Below the pieces are notes generated by a model, which saw only the letters and a program-made list of their open reading frames with translations, did not search any database and was not told the DNA's origin. The position numbers and the translations under genes are program-made. Of a stretch of DNA of 29,185 bases, positions 8,508 through 16,177 are shown piece after piece. The DNA is from a virus: the IMG/VR virus record IMGVR_UViG_3300009094_000056, positions 1 through 29,185 of that record; one strand, written 5' to 3'. Position 1 is the stretch's first letter; every line of letters starts with the position of its first letter.

Positions 8508-8717
8508 ATGTTCAAAAAGTTTCGCAAAGCCGGAGTTACTGAGCTTCGTCCCTATGTGTATGGGGAGCCGATGAACGGGATCGTTATTTCTGAGCTGGAT
8601 AAGAAAAACGGATCTCCACAAGTTGGTGACATGATTGCGCGTGATCCAGCGAACCCTAGGGACCAGTGGCTTATCTGCGAATCTTACTTCAGAGCTAACT
8701 ACGAAGAAGTGCGATGA
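8508..8717 (+). CDS. Small hypothetical protein
   Basis: A 69-residue protein with a clear ribosome site (CAGGAG about 8 bases upstream). The sequence has a basic N-terminus and a compact beta pattern (VISELDKKNGSPQVGDMIARDP, then QWLICESYFRANYEE). The phrase GDMIARDPANPRDQWL is like small single-domain phage proteins that carry a short beta barrel, but no family is recognised. Its TGA overlaps the next ATG (ATGA), so the two are coupled. Confidence 0.6.
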   Translation: MFKKFRKAGVTELRPYVYGEPMNGIVISELDKKNGSPQVGDMIARDPANPRDQWLICESYFRANYEEVR

Positions 8718-8860
8718 AGCCACTCTGGTCGGTCACAATCGCACTCTGTAAAGGCGATGATGAAGTGGACAAACTCGATATCTCAGATACCAACCTAGAC
8801 GAGATTATCGAATCTATTGAGCGATGGTTAGAGGCGCTCAATACTCTAAAGGAGAGTTAA
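8714..8860 (+). CDS. Tiny acidic protein (48 aa)
   Basis: A short ORF read directly from the sequence: it begins MKPLWSVTIALCKGDDEVDK and ends with an amphipathic helix IIESIERWLEALNTLKES. The start overlaps the upstream stop (ATGA) and the TAA lies directly before the TTG start of the next gene, so it exactly fills the space between two genes on the same strand. That tight fit is the main reason to accept it. Function unknown. Confidence 0.55.
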   Translation: MKPLWSVTIALCKGDDEVDKLDISDTNLDEIIESIERWLEALNTLKES

Positions 8861-9076
8861 TTGGACCCTATCTCTACCTTCAACGTCGAGGAGGTTTTCA
8901 AGTTTGTTGCTCCCAAACACCCTCGCGAAAGACTGGTGGAGCAGGTTGCGAAGGATTTTGTTCTTATGGCTCAGAGCATCCTCTATAATGTTCCAGAGTC
9001 TCAGGAACGAGTTGATGCTCTGAAACTTCTTCACGAGGCAGAGCAAATCTGTATCTCCCGAATCCTGGAGGAATAA
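8861..9076 (+). CDS. Small helical-hairpin protein, possible Acb2/Tad1-type fold
   Basis: A 71-residue protein starting at TTG, 7 bases after AAGGAG at 8848-8853. The predicted form is two helices joined by a Pro-x-Ser turn: FKFVAP, a helix of about 26 residues, PES, then ERVDALKLLHEAEQICISRI. It lines up without gaps with the next protein (aromatic-x-aromatic-x-x-Pro, 26 residues, Pro-x-Ser, five residues, Ala). This layout is like the small hairpin proteins grouped with anti-CBASS Acb2 and anti-Thoeris Tad1, but the usual MWA segment of the second helix is absent here (QICIS instead), so ligand binding may be lost. It could simply be a structural paralogue. Confidence 0.5.
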   Translation: MDPISTFNVEEVFKFVAPKHPRERLVEQVAKDFVLMAQSILYNVPESQERVDALKLLHEAEQICISRILEE

Positions 9077-9077
9077 C

Positions 9078-9296
9078 ATGATTGACAAACCGTATGCTTA
9101 TCACAAACCCTCAGCAGAGGGTCTCGAAAAGATCAACCGGCTCCGTGCTCACTTTTCCGAGGGTGAGCGACTAATCAAGGAAATTTGTCCTCCGTCTCGG
9201 CAAACATCGGTCGCGATTACGGAAAACGAAACGACTGCAATGTGGGCAATCAAAGCAGTCGTGTTCAACGACCCGAAAAGCGAAGTAGAGGGATAG
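9078..9296 (+). CDS. Acb2/Tad1-like hairpin protein, candidate cyclic-nucleotide sponge
   Basis: A 72-residue protein starting just after GGAGGAATAAC. It has the pattern YAYHKP, a helix with EKINRLRAHFSEGERLIKEI, a PPSRQTSVAIT turn and a second helix ending in TAMWAIKAVVFND. The combination of a KP-x-G-x(2-4)-I-x2-LR start with Ser-Arg, Ala-Ile-Thr and MWA-x-KA in the second helix is, from memory, the hallmark of the Acb2/Tad1 hairpin family, whose members bind cyclic oligonucleotides or ADP-ribose-type signals and so block CBASS or Thoeris defence. The gene is in the late structural block rather than an early region. Family assignment is from motif recall; the bound ligand is unknown. Confidence 0.6.
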   Translation: MIDKPYAYHKPSAEGLEKINRLRAHFSEGERLIKEICPPSRQTSVAITENETTAMWAIKAVVFNDPKSEVEG

Positions 9297-9297
9297 A

Positions 9298-9951
9298 ATG
9301 GCGATCCTGGCATCCACGATCCTCCAAGGAACAAAACCGCTCCTGAATGATCCTCAGGGGATAATGTATCCGGACACTGCACTCCTCCCGCTCTTGAGTA
9401 AGGCATACCGGGAACTCCAGACCCGCTTGTCTCGCTCGGGTATGGGAGTCACGAAAGAGGTCGCAGAGAGGGTTCCTGTGAATGCCGGGGTCTCCTACCT
9501 CGGAGACGGCTCTGGTCTCCCCCTAGGATTGCTTTATCCGATTGAAATTCGGGAAGGCGCGCGAGGTGCCCTACAGAGGGACTTTCGCTATGTTGAGGAG
9601 CGAAACTGGGAACCAGCGGCGAATCCGGTCACAGAGATTCAATGTTGGGCATGGCGGGAAGAGGAAATTAAACTCTCTCCCGCCCTCACGGATCGAGACC
9701 TCTATATCAAGTTCATGAAGGGCTTGACGCCAATTACCGATGTCAACTCGAACATTACCATCCTCAATTCGGAACTCTTTCTGGAAGCTCGAACCGCAGC
9801 AATCGCATCTGCACTTCTCGGAGAGAACTACTCACGCGCTCAGAACCTCAATGCTGACGCTGAGATGTGGTATGACGTTCTAGTCGGAGGCCTCGTTAAA
9901 AGAGGTCAGCGAATGCCGGTTCGTAGGGGCCGGACACGATACCGCGCTTAA
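9298..9951 (+). CDS. Putative head-tail adaptor protein
   Basis: A 217-residue protein whose N-terminus (ILQGTKPLLNDPQGIMYPD, then ALLPLLSKAYRELQTRLSRSG) follows the pattern of phage adaptor proteins that sit under the portal and start the tail. The middle has beta strands and a Pro-rich stretch (DGSGLPLGLLYPIEIREG), and the C-terminal part is helical (EARTAAIASALLGENYSRAQNLNADAEMWY) with a very basic tail (RMPVRRGRTRYR). It starts one base after the previous stop. Position upstream of the neck/nozzle-like protein agrees with this role. Confidence 0.65.
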   Translation: MAILASTILQGTKPLLNDPQGIMYPDTALLPLLSKAYRELQTRLSRSGMGVTKEVAERVPVNAGVSYLGDGSGLPLGLLYPIEIREGARGALQRDFRYVEERNWEPAANPVTEIQCWAWREEEIKLSPALTDRDLYIKFMKGLTPITDVNSNITILNSELFLEARTAAIASALLGENYSRAQNLNADAEMWYDVLVGGLVKRGQRMPVRRGRTRYRA

Positions 9952-9984
9952 GATCCTCCGTCTTAAGTTGTCGGTTTAGGAGGA
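9947..9984 (+). promoter_or_regulatory. Hairpin whose loop can pair with the downstream ribosome site
   Basis: CTTAAGA (9947-9953) and TCTTAAG (9961-9967) are perfect 7-base arms around a 7-base loop. The loop TCCTCC (9954-9959) is fully complementary to GGAGGA (9979-9984), the ribosome site of the next gene. A pseudoknot that hides or exposes the start of the 103-residue protein is possible. No T-tract follows, so it is not a normal terminator. Confidence 0.4.
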
Positions 9985-9987
9985 AAA

Positions 9988-10299
9988 ATGGCTATCGTTT
10001 TCACACAGACTCAGAAACTCCCAAACTTTCGCACGATGCGGGTTATTGGGACTCTTGCATTCTCCGGGAATTACGTAGTAAGTGGAGAGGTTCCTTCAGG
10101 TCTCAACAAACCTGGGACAATCAAGAATCCTCTCTGGGCAGAGTTCTACAGCAAGGGTGACCATACCTTCAAGTTCGATGCAGCAACCGGAAAGATTCTC
10201 GTCTATGCTCCTGGAGGGGCGCAGTTGGCAGCAGCTGCTTATCCTGCGGGTGTAACCGGCGACGTAGTAACGATGGAAGTCGAATATCCGAAGGCATAA
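9988..10299 (+). CDS. Small beta-rich virion-region protein
   Basis: A 103-residue protein with a strong ribosome site (AGGAGGA, 9978-9984). Alternating hydrophobic residues (MRVIGTLAFSGNYVVSGEVPSG, then HTFKFDAATGKILVYAPGG, then GDVVTMEVEYPKA) predict an all-beta fold. Proteins of similar length with an HxF-x-FD-x-ATGKI-x-VY signature occur next to the adaptor and neck genes in other phages, but I cannot name a function. A strong ribosome site together with a regulatory hairpin suggests it is needed in many copies, such as a decoration or neck protein. This is inference. Confidence 0.65.
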   Translation: MAIVFTQTQKLPNFRTMRVIGTLAFSGNYVVSGEVPSGLNKPGTIKNPLWAEFYSKGDHTFKFDAATGKILVYAPGGAQLAAAAYPAGVTGDVVTMEVEYPKA

Positions 10300-10300
10300 G

Positions 10301-12169
10301 ATGAGCCTGCGGGACCACGACCCGATTTCGTTCAATCAGTTCCGCGGCACCTTCGACCGGGGGGAGGACGAATCCGTCCCTCCGGGTTTTTTCAAGGCGT
10401 CGAGGAACATTCAGTTCATTAATCAGGGTGTTAAGACTCGCGACGGAAGTTCAATCGACACGTCGGAGACCGGACCTATTCGACGGATTGCTATCTATAA
10501 GAGGATAGGCGAGGTCGCCCGTCTCCTCATTCTCAATTCTTCTGGGGTCCTCTACGATTCCATAACTCATGTTGCCATCTTAAATATACCAGCGATGGTA
10601 GATTTCTCGATGGTCAGCATGTTCAACCGAGCTTACATCACTCCACATAATGGTTTTAAAGGTCTTCCCGGAGAGAAACTTTATGTGTATGAGGGATCGG
10701 GAGTTGCACGACCAGCTGGTGGAACAGCGCCGCCTCCAGTTGGAATGGTTGCGGCAGAGGGAGCAGCGGGCAACTTCGACGCGGGCATTCATCTTTTCGC
10801 AGTTGCGTTTGAGACTGCATCAGGATACATTACGCCATTCGGCTCTTCTTGTGCGCTCTCCTCTGAATCCGGAGGAAAGAAAGTAGATCTTTCCGCTATT
10901 CCTGTCGGGCCTGCTGGAACCGTCGCGCGCGTTTTGGTGGGAACGAAGGATGTAGCAGTCAATGGAGTCTTCTCCGGGGATTATAACAACCAGACCTGGT
11001 ATGTAATCCCGGATGGACGGATTCCTGACAATTCTACTACGACGAAAACGGTAAGCTACTTCGACGCCGACCTCCAAGCAGACATTTCCTACCTCCTGGA
11101 GCAGCTGGGATCTATTCCCGCTGGAGTAGGAGTCAATATTTATCGAGGCCGCCTAATTATTTGGGGAGAAGATGTCAACGAATCAATCGTTAGAGCTTCA
11201 GCCATTGGACAACCGGAGTCCTTTGACGAGGCCGATGGCTTCGCTACCATCAATCCCGGCGATAGTGGCGGTGGTGTCCGATACTGCTTTGAGTATCGAA
11301 CTCAGCTTATTTGTTGCAAGTCTCAAAGATCCTACATTACGCAGGATAATGGAGATAATGCAGGATTCTGGAAAGTTGACGCTCTCGATAAAAGTGTCGG
11401 GACCGAATGTCACGGAGTTGGAAAAATTCTCGACTTTGGGGAGGACGTTCGAGACCGCACCTTCATCGCCGATAGGAGTGGGCTTCAGCTTTATACTGGA
11501 ACTTTCTCCGACACTGAGGTCACCAGCAACATCTCCGACATCTGGGACCGAATAAACAAGAAGGTTTTCCACAAGGTTGAAGTATCTGTAGATCCCCTGA
11601 AAGGTTTAACCTATGTGGCTTGTCCTCTTGATACAGCATCGGAGAATAACGCCATCATCGTTGTGGACTGGTCCGAGGGTCTCACAGTTGAGGATATTCG
11701 ATTCACCGTTTGGGAGTTTCCATACCGACCGCAGACTGTTGTCGTCGACGTGAATGAAGCGGATAAAGAATCGGTCATGAAGTTTGCTGGCCTCGATTCT
11801 CCATCTGTATTCAAGATTGTTGAGGATCTCAAGCTCGATAATAACCTTGCTATCGACACCTGGGTGGAGTTTCCCCTTCTTCCGCAAGATGACGATTGGC
11901 CTGTCAATCACTTCACCGGATTTCGCGCGCGAATTAAGGGGATTGGCTACCTCCTCATAAACCTGACGAGCCTCGATGATGCACAGCAGGTTATAGTTCC
12001 TCCGGTTACTCTGAACCCTCTTCCCGGACGCCCGATCTTCCGAGGTTTCAACTTCACTTCGGAAAGATGTTCGGTAAAGCTGAGGACCAATCAGGCTGGG
12101 AACTACTTCTCGATGACGAATTTCAATCTCTATTACAAGTTGCTCTGGTCAACTAGGGTTGAAGGATGA
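10301..12169 (+). CDS. Large neck/tail protein, nozzle-like
   Basis: A 622-residue beta-rich protein. The N-terminus (DPISFNQFRGTFDRGEDESV and FKASRNIQFINQGVKTRDGS) resembles the start of podovirus nozzle/tail-hub proteins, where a short arm meets a beta-propeller body; several blade-like units follow (for example RLLILNSSGVLYDSITH and RTFIADRSGLQLYTGTFSD). In podoviruses this kind of protein forms the tube below the adaptor and is the attachment point for fibres. The gene lies one base after the previous stop and overlaps the next by 4 bp (ATGA). No membrane segment or peptidase motif is visible. The exact family is uncertain, but the conserved start and position support a core tail part. 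Confidence 0.6.
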   Translation: MSLRDHDPISFNQFRGTFDRGEDESVPPGFFKASRNIQFINQGVKTRDGSSIDTSETGPIRRIAIYKRIGEVARLLILNSSGVLYDSITHVAILNIPAMVDFSMVSMFNRAYITPHNGFKGLPGEKLYVYEGSGVARPAGGTAPPPVGMVAAEGAAGNFDAGIHLFAVAFETASGYITPFGSSCALSSESGGKKVDLSAIPVGPAGTVARVLVGTKDVAVNGVFSGDYNNQTWYVIPDGRIPDNSTTTKTVSYFDADLQADISYLLEQLGSIPAGVGVNIYRGRLIIWGEDVNESIVRASAIGQPESFDEADGFATINPGDSGGGVRYCFEYRTQLICCKSQRSYITQDNGDNAGFWKVDALDKSVGTECHGVGKILDFGEDVRDRTFIADRSGLQLYTGTFSDTEVTSNISDIWDRINKKVFHKVEVSVDPLKGLTYVACPLDTASENNAIIVVDWSEGLTVEDIRFTVWEFPYRPQTVVVDVNEADKESVMKFAGLDSPSVFKIVEDLKLDNNLAIDTWVEFPLLPQDDDWPVNHFTGFRARIKGIGYLLINLTSLDDAQQVIVPPVTLNPLPGRPIFRGFNFTSERCSVKLRTNQAGNYFSMTNFNLYYKLLWSTRVEG

Positions 12170-13623
12170 GCGAGATTGATACTCAGGCGCTGCTTGGAGA
12201 CATTGAGTCAGAGCTCCGTAAACAGCATATCGATGTTCAGGGACTAATCCAAGGAATCCAGCTTGAGAATCCACGGCTCTATCAAATCCTGATGGAGCTA
12301 AATGGTGGCCTTCTTTCTGTTCAGGAGGAGATTTTTCCTCTTATCATCAAGGATAGGCTTCCGACTAATATCGCTGGAATTCTCCCAGCTCCTCCATCCT
12401 TTACCTTCGCATTTCAGCCGACTTCGGTTCGTTTCTTCTGGTCGCAGGTAGAACAGGCTTTTGGTTATGAAATTCGAGAAGGCTTACTCTGGGATACTGC
12501 AACTTTCCGAGTTCGCACAGCTTCTTTGCAAGTGGATCTCGATGCTCTTTTATCTGGTTCCTACTACTTTCTCATTAAGACCATAAACTCAGCGGGTGAG
12601 TATTCAGATGATCCCCGTTCCATTCTGGTCGATGTTCCAGCAATATCCTCTGTCATCCTTGCGCGTGAGGTCATCGATAATAACGTTCTTCTGAGATGGA
12701 CTCTTCCATCTTCGACCTTTCGAATTCTCTATTACGAAGTTTCTAAGTCTGGGGTCGTAATCGCACAGGTGGACTCCACCTTCTTTTCAACCTTTGAGAA
12801 CGTCGCAGGCACGTATGTCTATTCTGTCCTTGCGGTCGATGTGGCTGGTAATCGAGGGGCACCTGCGGATATTACCGTTCAAGTTGCCTCCCCTCCGGAT
12901 TACGCGCTTCAGGATAAAAGGACTTCCCAGCTTCTTGGTCCTCGTGTCGACCTAATTCGGCAACCAGCTATTCCCTCCCTCCTTGGTCCTTGGTTCCCGA
13001 CGACTTGGGAGGAGCATTTCGTTAATAATAACTGGGACCAGATTTCGGACCAGCTAGAGGCTGATTACACGATCTACATTCAGCCTACAGACCTGAATGG
13101 AACTTACGAGGAATACATAGACTACGGAACGGTGATCTCGAATGTCATCGTAACCGTAGCTTTCAATTTCAATCTCATCGTCCAGGATGTTGCCGTAACT
13201 ATCGAGATGTCCTCGTCGCTAGACAATGCAACTTGGACTCCGGTGGTCTCTGGTGCGAGTCAATATTTTCCTAGTTTGAGACACCTTTATCTTCGTCTCA
13301 AATGGGATGCACTAGATGACAGAAGTCTCCTAGAACTCTGGCATCTTACCATTTCTATTTCGGTTAAGCGGGAGAACGATGGTGGTGAGGTTTACGCAAC
13401 TTACAACGCTGTTGATGATCCAGGGACCTACGTCGCGTTTACTAAACCTTTCAAAGACGTGGAATCCATCACTTGCACCACAAAGTCTGTTACGGAGCCT
13501 TTCTACGCAATCTTTGACTTCGCGGATGTTCCTAACCCTCTTGGTTTCTCCGTCTACGTCTTTGACTCCTCGGGAAATCGAGTGAAGCGGACGGTGGACT
13601 GGAAAGCTCGGGGCATAGTTTAG
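12166..13623 (+). CDS. Tail protein with fibronectin type III-like domains
   Basis: A 485-residue protein coupled by ATGA to the previous gene. After a helical start (ALLGDIESELRKQHIDVQGL) there are two fibronectin III-like units: about residues 70-160 (VRFFWSQVEQAFGYEIREG to YYFLIKTINSAGEYSDDP) and 165-245 (NVLLRWTLPSSTFRILYYEV to YVYSVLAVDVAGNRGAPADI). The second half is beta-rich and ends with a strand pattern typical of distal tail domains. Such domains are common in phage tail and host-contact proteins. The helical N-terminus may dock it to the tail hub. Receptor specificity cannot be read from the sequence. Confidence 0.65.
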   Translation: MSEIDTQALLGDIESELRKQHIDVQGLIQGIQLENPRLYQILMELNGGLLSVQEEIFPLIIKDRLPTNIAGILPAPPSFTFAFQPTSVRFFWSQVEQAFGYEIREGLLWDTATFRVRTASLQVDLDALLSGSYYFLIKTINSAGEYSDDPRSILVDVPAISSVILAREVIDNNVLLRWTLPSSTFRILYYEVSKSGVVIAQVDSTFFSTFENVAGTYVYSVLAVDVAGNRGAPADITVQVASPPDYALQDKRTSQLLGPRVDLIRQPAIPSLLGPWFPTTWEEHFVNNNWDQISDQLEADYTIYIQPTDLNGTYEEYIDYGTVISNVIVTVAFNFNLIVQDVAVTIEMSSSLDNATWTPVVSGASQYFPSLRHLYLRLKWDALDDRSLLELWHLTISISVKRENDGGEVYATYNAVDDPGTYVAFTKPFKDVESITCTTKSVTEPFYAIFDFADVPNPLGFSVYVFDSSGNRVKRTVDWKARGIV

Positions 13624-13626
13624 ACC

Positions 13627-15060
13627 ATGTGGCAAAGATATAACCAAGGAAGTCACATCTTCGAGAAGTCCCTCGACAATGGTGCGAGCTGGGTTCCGAT
13701 GCCGATTAATGCGTCGAGTTTGGAAGGGACTGCTCCCCCCGGAGTTGTTCCCCCACTACCTGCAAACATTGCGTATACGAATGTCGCTAATAGTTTTATC
13801 AAGCGACAGACAATTACTCCAGCAGATACTGATGGACCTAGTCCTTATTATGCTTTGGAGGTAAGAGGACCGGCTGTTCTAAATGGTGCTCATGCAGGTA
13901 TTATCTTCAATCAGCCAAATCAAGCAATTGATGCTAAGAAATTTCGTATTATCAGCTATGCTGATCATCTCCGATTCGAGGCTGTAGCTGATTCTGAAGG
14001 CTCCACTATAGGAGGTGAGACTTTTCTAGACCGAGCTGGTAACTTTACAGTAGCTAATAATCTCAAGGCAGGATCTTTTATCGTTGCTGGAACTTGTGTT
14101 AGGGCTGTTGGTGCTCGTGGTGCGCCACCTTCTACTGGTGGTGGGATTGAACTATTTTTCCAGAGTGGAAGTGGTTATCTTCACGGGTATAACATTACTA
14201 CATCAAGTTATACTCCCATAATAATTTATGGGGAGGGCGTTAGGATAGGCCGAGGCGACCTCTACGTGGATGGTGGAGGCGCACAAGTCTTTGGGCCTAT
14301 ATATCCTGGTCGATATGATACAACCTGGGGGATTCAAACTAGTTGGTATCTTGCCTCTCACGGATCATATGGACTATTTAGCAATACTGGTCTGTATCTA
14401 AGTGGTGGATTGACGGTAGTTTCTACGTCGAATTTTATTGGCTTAATCAGATTAGCGTGCGACGTCTGGCATATTAGTGGTGAGGGTAATCAACGCCTTC
14501 ATTTCACGACGAGTGGCATCACTTACATTCAAGGCAGCGGCATCACCTTTCGGAATAATGCTCAGGTCGATACCTTCATCGTAGATTCTGGTGGAAATGC
14601 CAACTGTGGCGGAGTCTTTAAGTGTGGATGGGGATACGCTTGTCGTGCGGGTGTCTATGGAGCCTACAGCGGGAATTATTTCAACTACCAATGGACTGGC
14701 GCGATTCAGTGCTGGATTGACGCGAGCTACTTCGGAGATATTACGTTAGCCTCCGATGCACGACTCAAACGGGATTTCACGCCTCTGGTAGGTAGTCTTG
14801 ATAAAGTGCTTCAGATGCGTCCTGGCACCTTCTATTTCAAACCAATGAGCGAGGATGCTGAGGCTGATCCCCATCTTCGACTTGGTTTACTTGCGCAGGA
14901 TGTGCAGGAGGTTGCTCCAGAGCTAGTTCGTAATACTGGAATGAAGACCTACCTGACTCCAGATGGTCTTCAGCAAATCAATTACCTTGAAATGATACCG
15001 ATGTTGGTCGCCGCCATTAAGGAACTAAATCAGAAAGTAGAGGAGAAATGGAAGAACTAG
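13627..15060 (+). CDS. Tail fibre/spike with C-terminal S74 self-cleaving chaperone
   Basis: A 477-residue fibre. The C-terminal 102 residues match the peptidase S74 (endosialidase-type) intramolecular chaperone: ASDARLKRDF with the cleavage Ser at 376 and the catalytic Lys at 381, then LRLGLLAQDVQEVAPELV and INYLEMIPMLVAAIKELNQ ending in a coiled coil. This domain helps the trimer fold and then cuts itself off. The body is a Gly/Ser/Thr-rich beta structure with many short repeats; the N-terminus (KSLDNGASWVPMPINAS) probably attaches it to the tail. The middle is clearly AT-richer than the capsid genes (line 14041-14100 has 22 G/C in 60 against 37 in 60 at 6301-6360), a sign of exchange. Confidence 0.85.
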   Translation: MWQRYNQGSHIFEKSLDNGASWVPMPINASSLEGTAPPGVVPPLPANIAYTNVANSFIKRQTITPADTDGPSPYYALEVRGPAVLNGAHAGIIFNQPNQAIDAKKFRIISYADHLRFEAVADSEGSTIGGETFLDRAGNFTVANNLKAGSFIVAGTCVRAVGARGAPPSTGGGIELFFQSGSGYLHGYNITTSSYTPIIIYGEGVRIGRGDLYVDGGGAQVFGPIYPGRYDTTWGIQTSWYLASHGSYGLFSNTGLYLSGGLTVVSTSNFIGLIRLACDVWHISGEGNQRLHFTTSGITYIQGSGITFRNNAQVDTFIVDSGGNANCGGVFKCGWGYACRAGVYGAYSGNYFNYQWTGAIQCWIDASYFGDITLASDARLKRDFTPLVGSLDKVLQMRPGTFYFKPMSEDAEADPHLRLGLLAQDVQEVAPELVRNTGMKTYLTPDGLQQINYLEMIPMLVAAIKELNQKVEEKWKN

Positions 15061-15398
15061 TTCTGACCGAACCGGAGGTCAAACCAGAGGAGGTCGTGAA
15101 CAAATACAAGATAGTATTGCTCACGATGGATAATGAAACTGTTTTTCCATCTGCACCTCCTCCAGCAGTCAATGAACCCGGAATCCTGCTCATCAAGCTT
15201 AAGGATAACCTAGGGGGTTATTTCCAACATCAATACACTGGTAAAGCTGCGACCGATTACATCAAGTTCATCAACACAGGAAACTTTACAACAACTAGTC
15301 TCAATAAACGGCTTCTCAATAAACTGTCCGCTGACGGAATTCTTCCTGGGACCGTACAGGGAACTCCTGATTCTCCAACTGGAGTCTTCAATGAATGA
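15048..15398 (+). CDS. Small hypothetical protein after the S74 fibre
   Basis: A 116-residue protein overlapping the fibre gene by 13 bp, with GAGGAG just upstream of its ATG (inside the fibre gene). It has a beta core (YKIVLLTMDNETVFPSAPPP, then GILLIKLKDNLGGYFQHQYTG) and a C-terminal helix with Thr-rich flank. No domain is recognised. Position between fibre genes suggests a fibre accessory or assembly role, but nothing in the sequence proves it. Confidence 0.6.
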   Translation: MEELVLTEPEVKPEEVVNKYKIVLLTMDNETVFPSAPPPAVNEPGILLIKLKDNLGGYFQHQYTGKAATDYIKFINTGNFTTTSLNKRLLNKLSADGILPGTVQGTPDSPTGVFNE

Positions 15399-15582
15399 AC
15401 TTCCGCGTCAAGAAATTACCCTCGATGAACTCTACGCAATCATAGGAGAACTTGACGTTGTTCGTCGGAAGATGACTCAGCAACTTCAGCAACTCTACAA
15501 GCAGGTCGATGAGATGGCGCAAGAAATTGCCACGCTGAGGAACAAAGATGGCGGACTGGCTCAAGCCGACAATTACAAGTAA
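15391..15582 (+). CDS. Short coiled-coil protein
   Basis: A 63-residue protein that overlaps the previous gene by 8 bp and the next by 35 bp. Residues about 8-52 form one long heptad-like helix (LDELYAIIGELDVVRRKMTQ, then LYKQVDEMAQEIATLR), as in trimeric or dimeric coiled coils. Short coiled-coil proteins next to fibre genes can be fibre connectors or chaperones, and in some phages a similar small ORF lies before lysis genes; neither is shown here. Confidence 0.6.
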   Translation: MNELPRQEITLDELYAIIGELDVVRRKMTQQLQQLYKQVDEMAQEIATLRNKDGGLAQADNYK

Positions 15583-16177
15583 TTACGTTACCTTCGTCGA
15601 TGAGGTGAAGGACCGTGATTTCGATGCTATCTCTCTGCAATACAATGCGCTCGTAAATCCCCCGAACGCCTCGGTGAAGCTCGTTCGAAGCCCTGTCAAA
15701 TTCCAGCAATGGATGACGGGAGCTTGGAACGAGCTGACCCTATCTGTAGAAGGCGGGGGAACTGGGGCGACCTCGATTGCAGGCATTCGGACAGCTATTG
15801 GCCTTGGGTCGATGGCTTACCAGAATTCCAATGCGATTGCAGTTACGGGAGGGACGATAGCCAACATCTCCTCAGGTGGTTCTTATTTTAACCATCAGGG
15901 TGGGACGATGACTGTTCTTACTCCCACCATAGCGGGTCATAGCCTGACAGTAAATGCGCCCTCGAATAGTTACGTTGGTATATTAGTTCAAGGGCCTTCT
16001 GGACCAACCTCTCACGGGCTTGCGATTTCTGCGGGTGCGAACCATAACGACTTCCCTCTTATCATCCGAAACTACAATAACACCACAGAGATAATGAGAG
16101 TTACAGGCTTGGGATCTGTCTGGATTCCCGGCACTTTCGCTATTCCCGTAGGCGCAGATAAATGGGTTCCTTGGTAA
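15548..16177 (+). CDS. Short tail fibre/spike-like protein
   Basis: A 209-residue protein. Residues about 70-105 hold the familiar fibre linker GGGTGATSIAGIRTAIGLGS followed by an ITGG-like stretch (IAVTGGTIANI), which is typical of phage tail fibres. The rest is Gly/Ser/Asn-rich beta sequence. The first 60 residues (TITSNYVTFVDEVKDRDFDA) may be the tail-binding part. Its TAA is followed immediately by the ATG of the His-rich gene, so these are in one transcript. It may anchor or pair with the His-rich protein, which is inference. Confidence 0.7.
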   Translation: MADWLKPTITSNYVTFVDEVKDRDFDAISLQYNALVNPPNASVKLVRSPVKFQQWMTGAWNELTLSVEGGGTGATSIAGIRTAIGLGSMAYQNSNAIAVTGGTIANISSGGSYFNHQGGTMTVLTPTIAGHSLTVNAPSNSYVGILVQGPSGPTSHGLAISAGANHNDFPLIIRNYNNTTEIMRVTGLGSVWIPGTFAIPVGADKWVPW

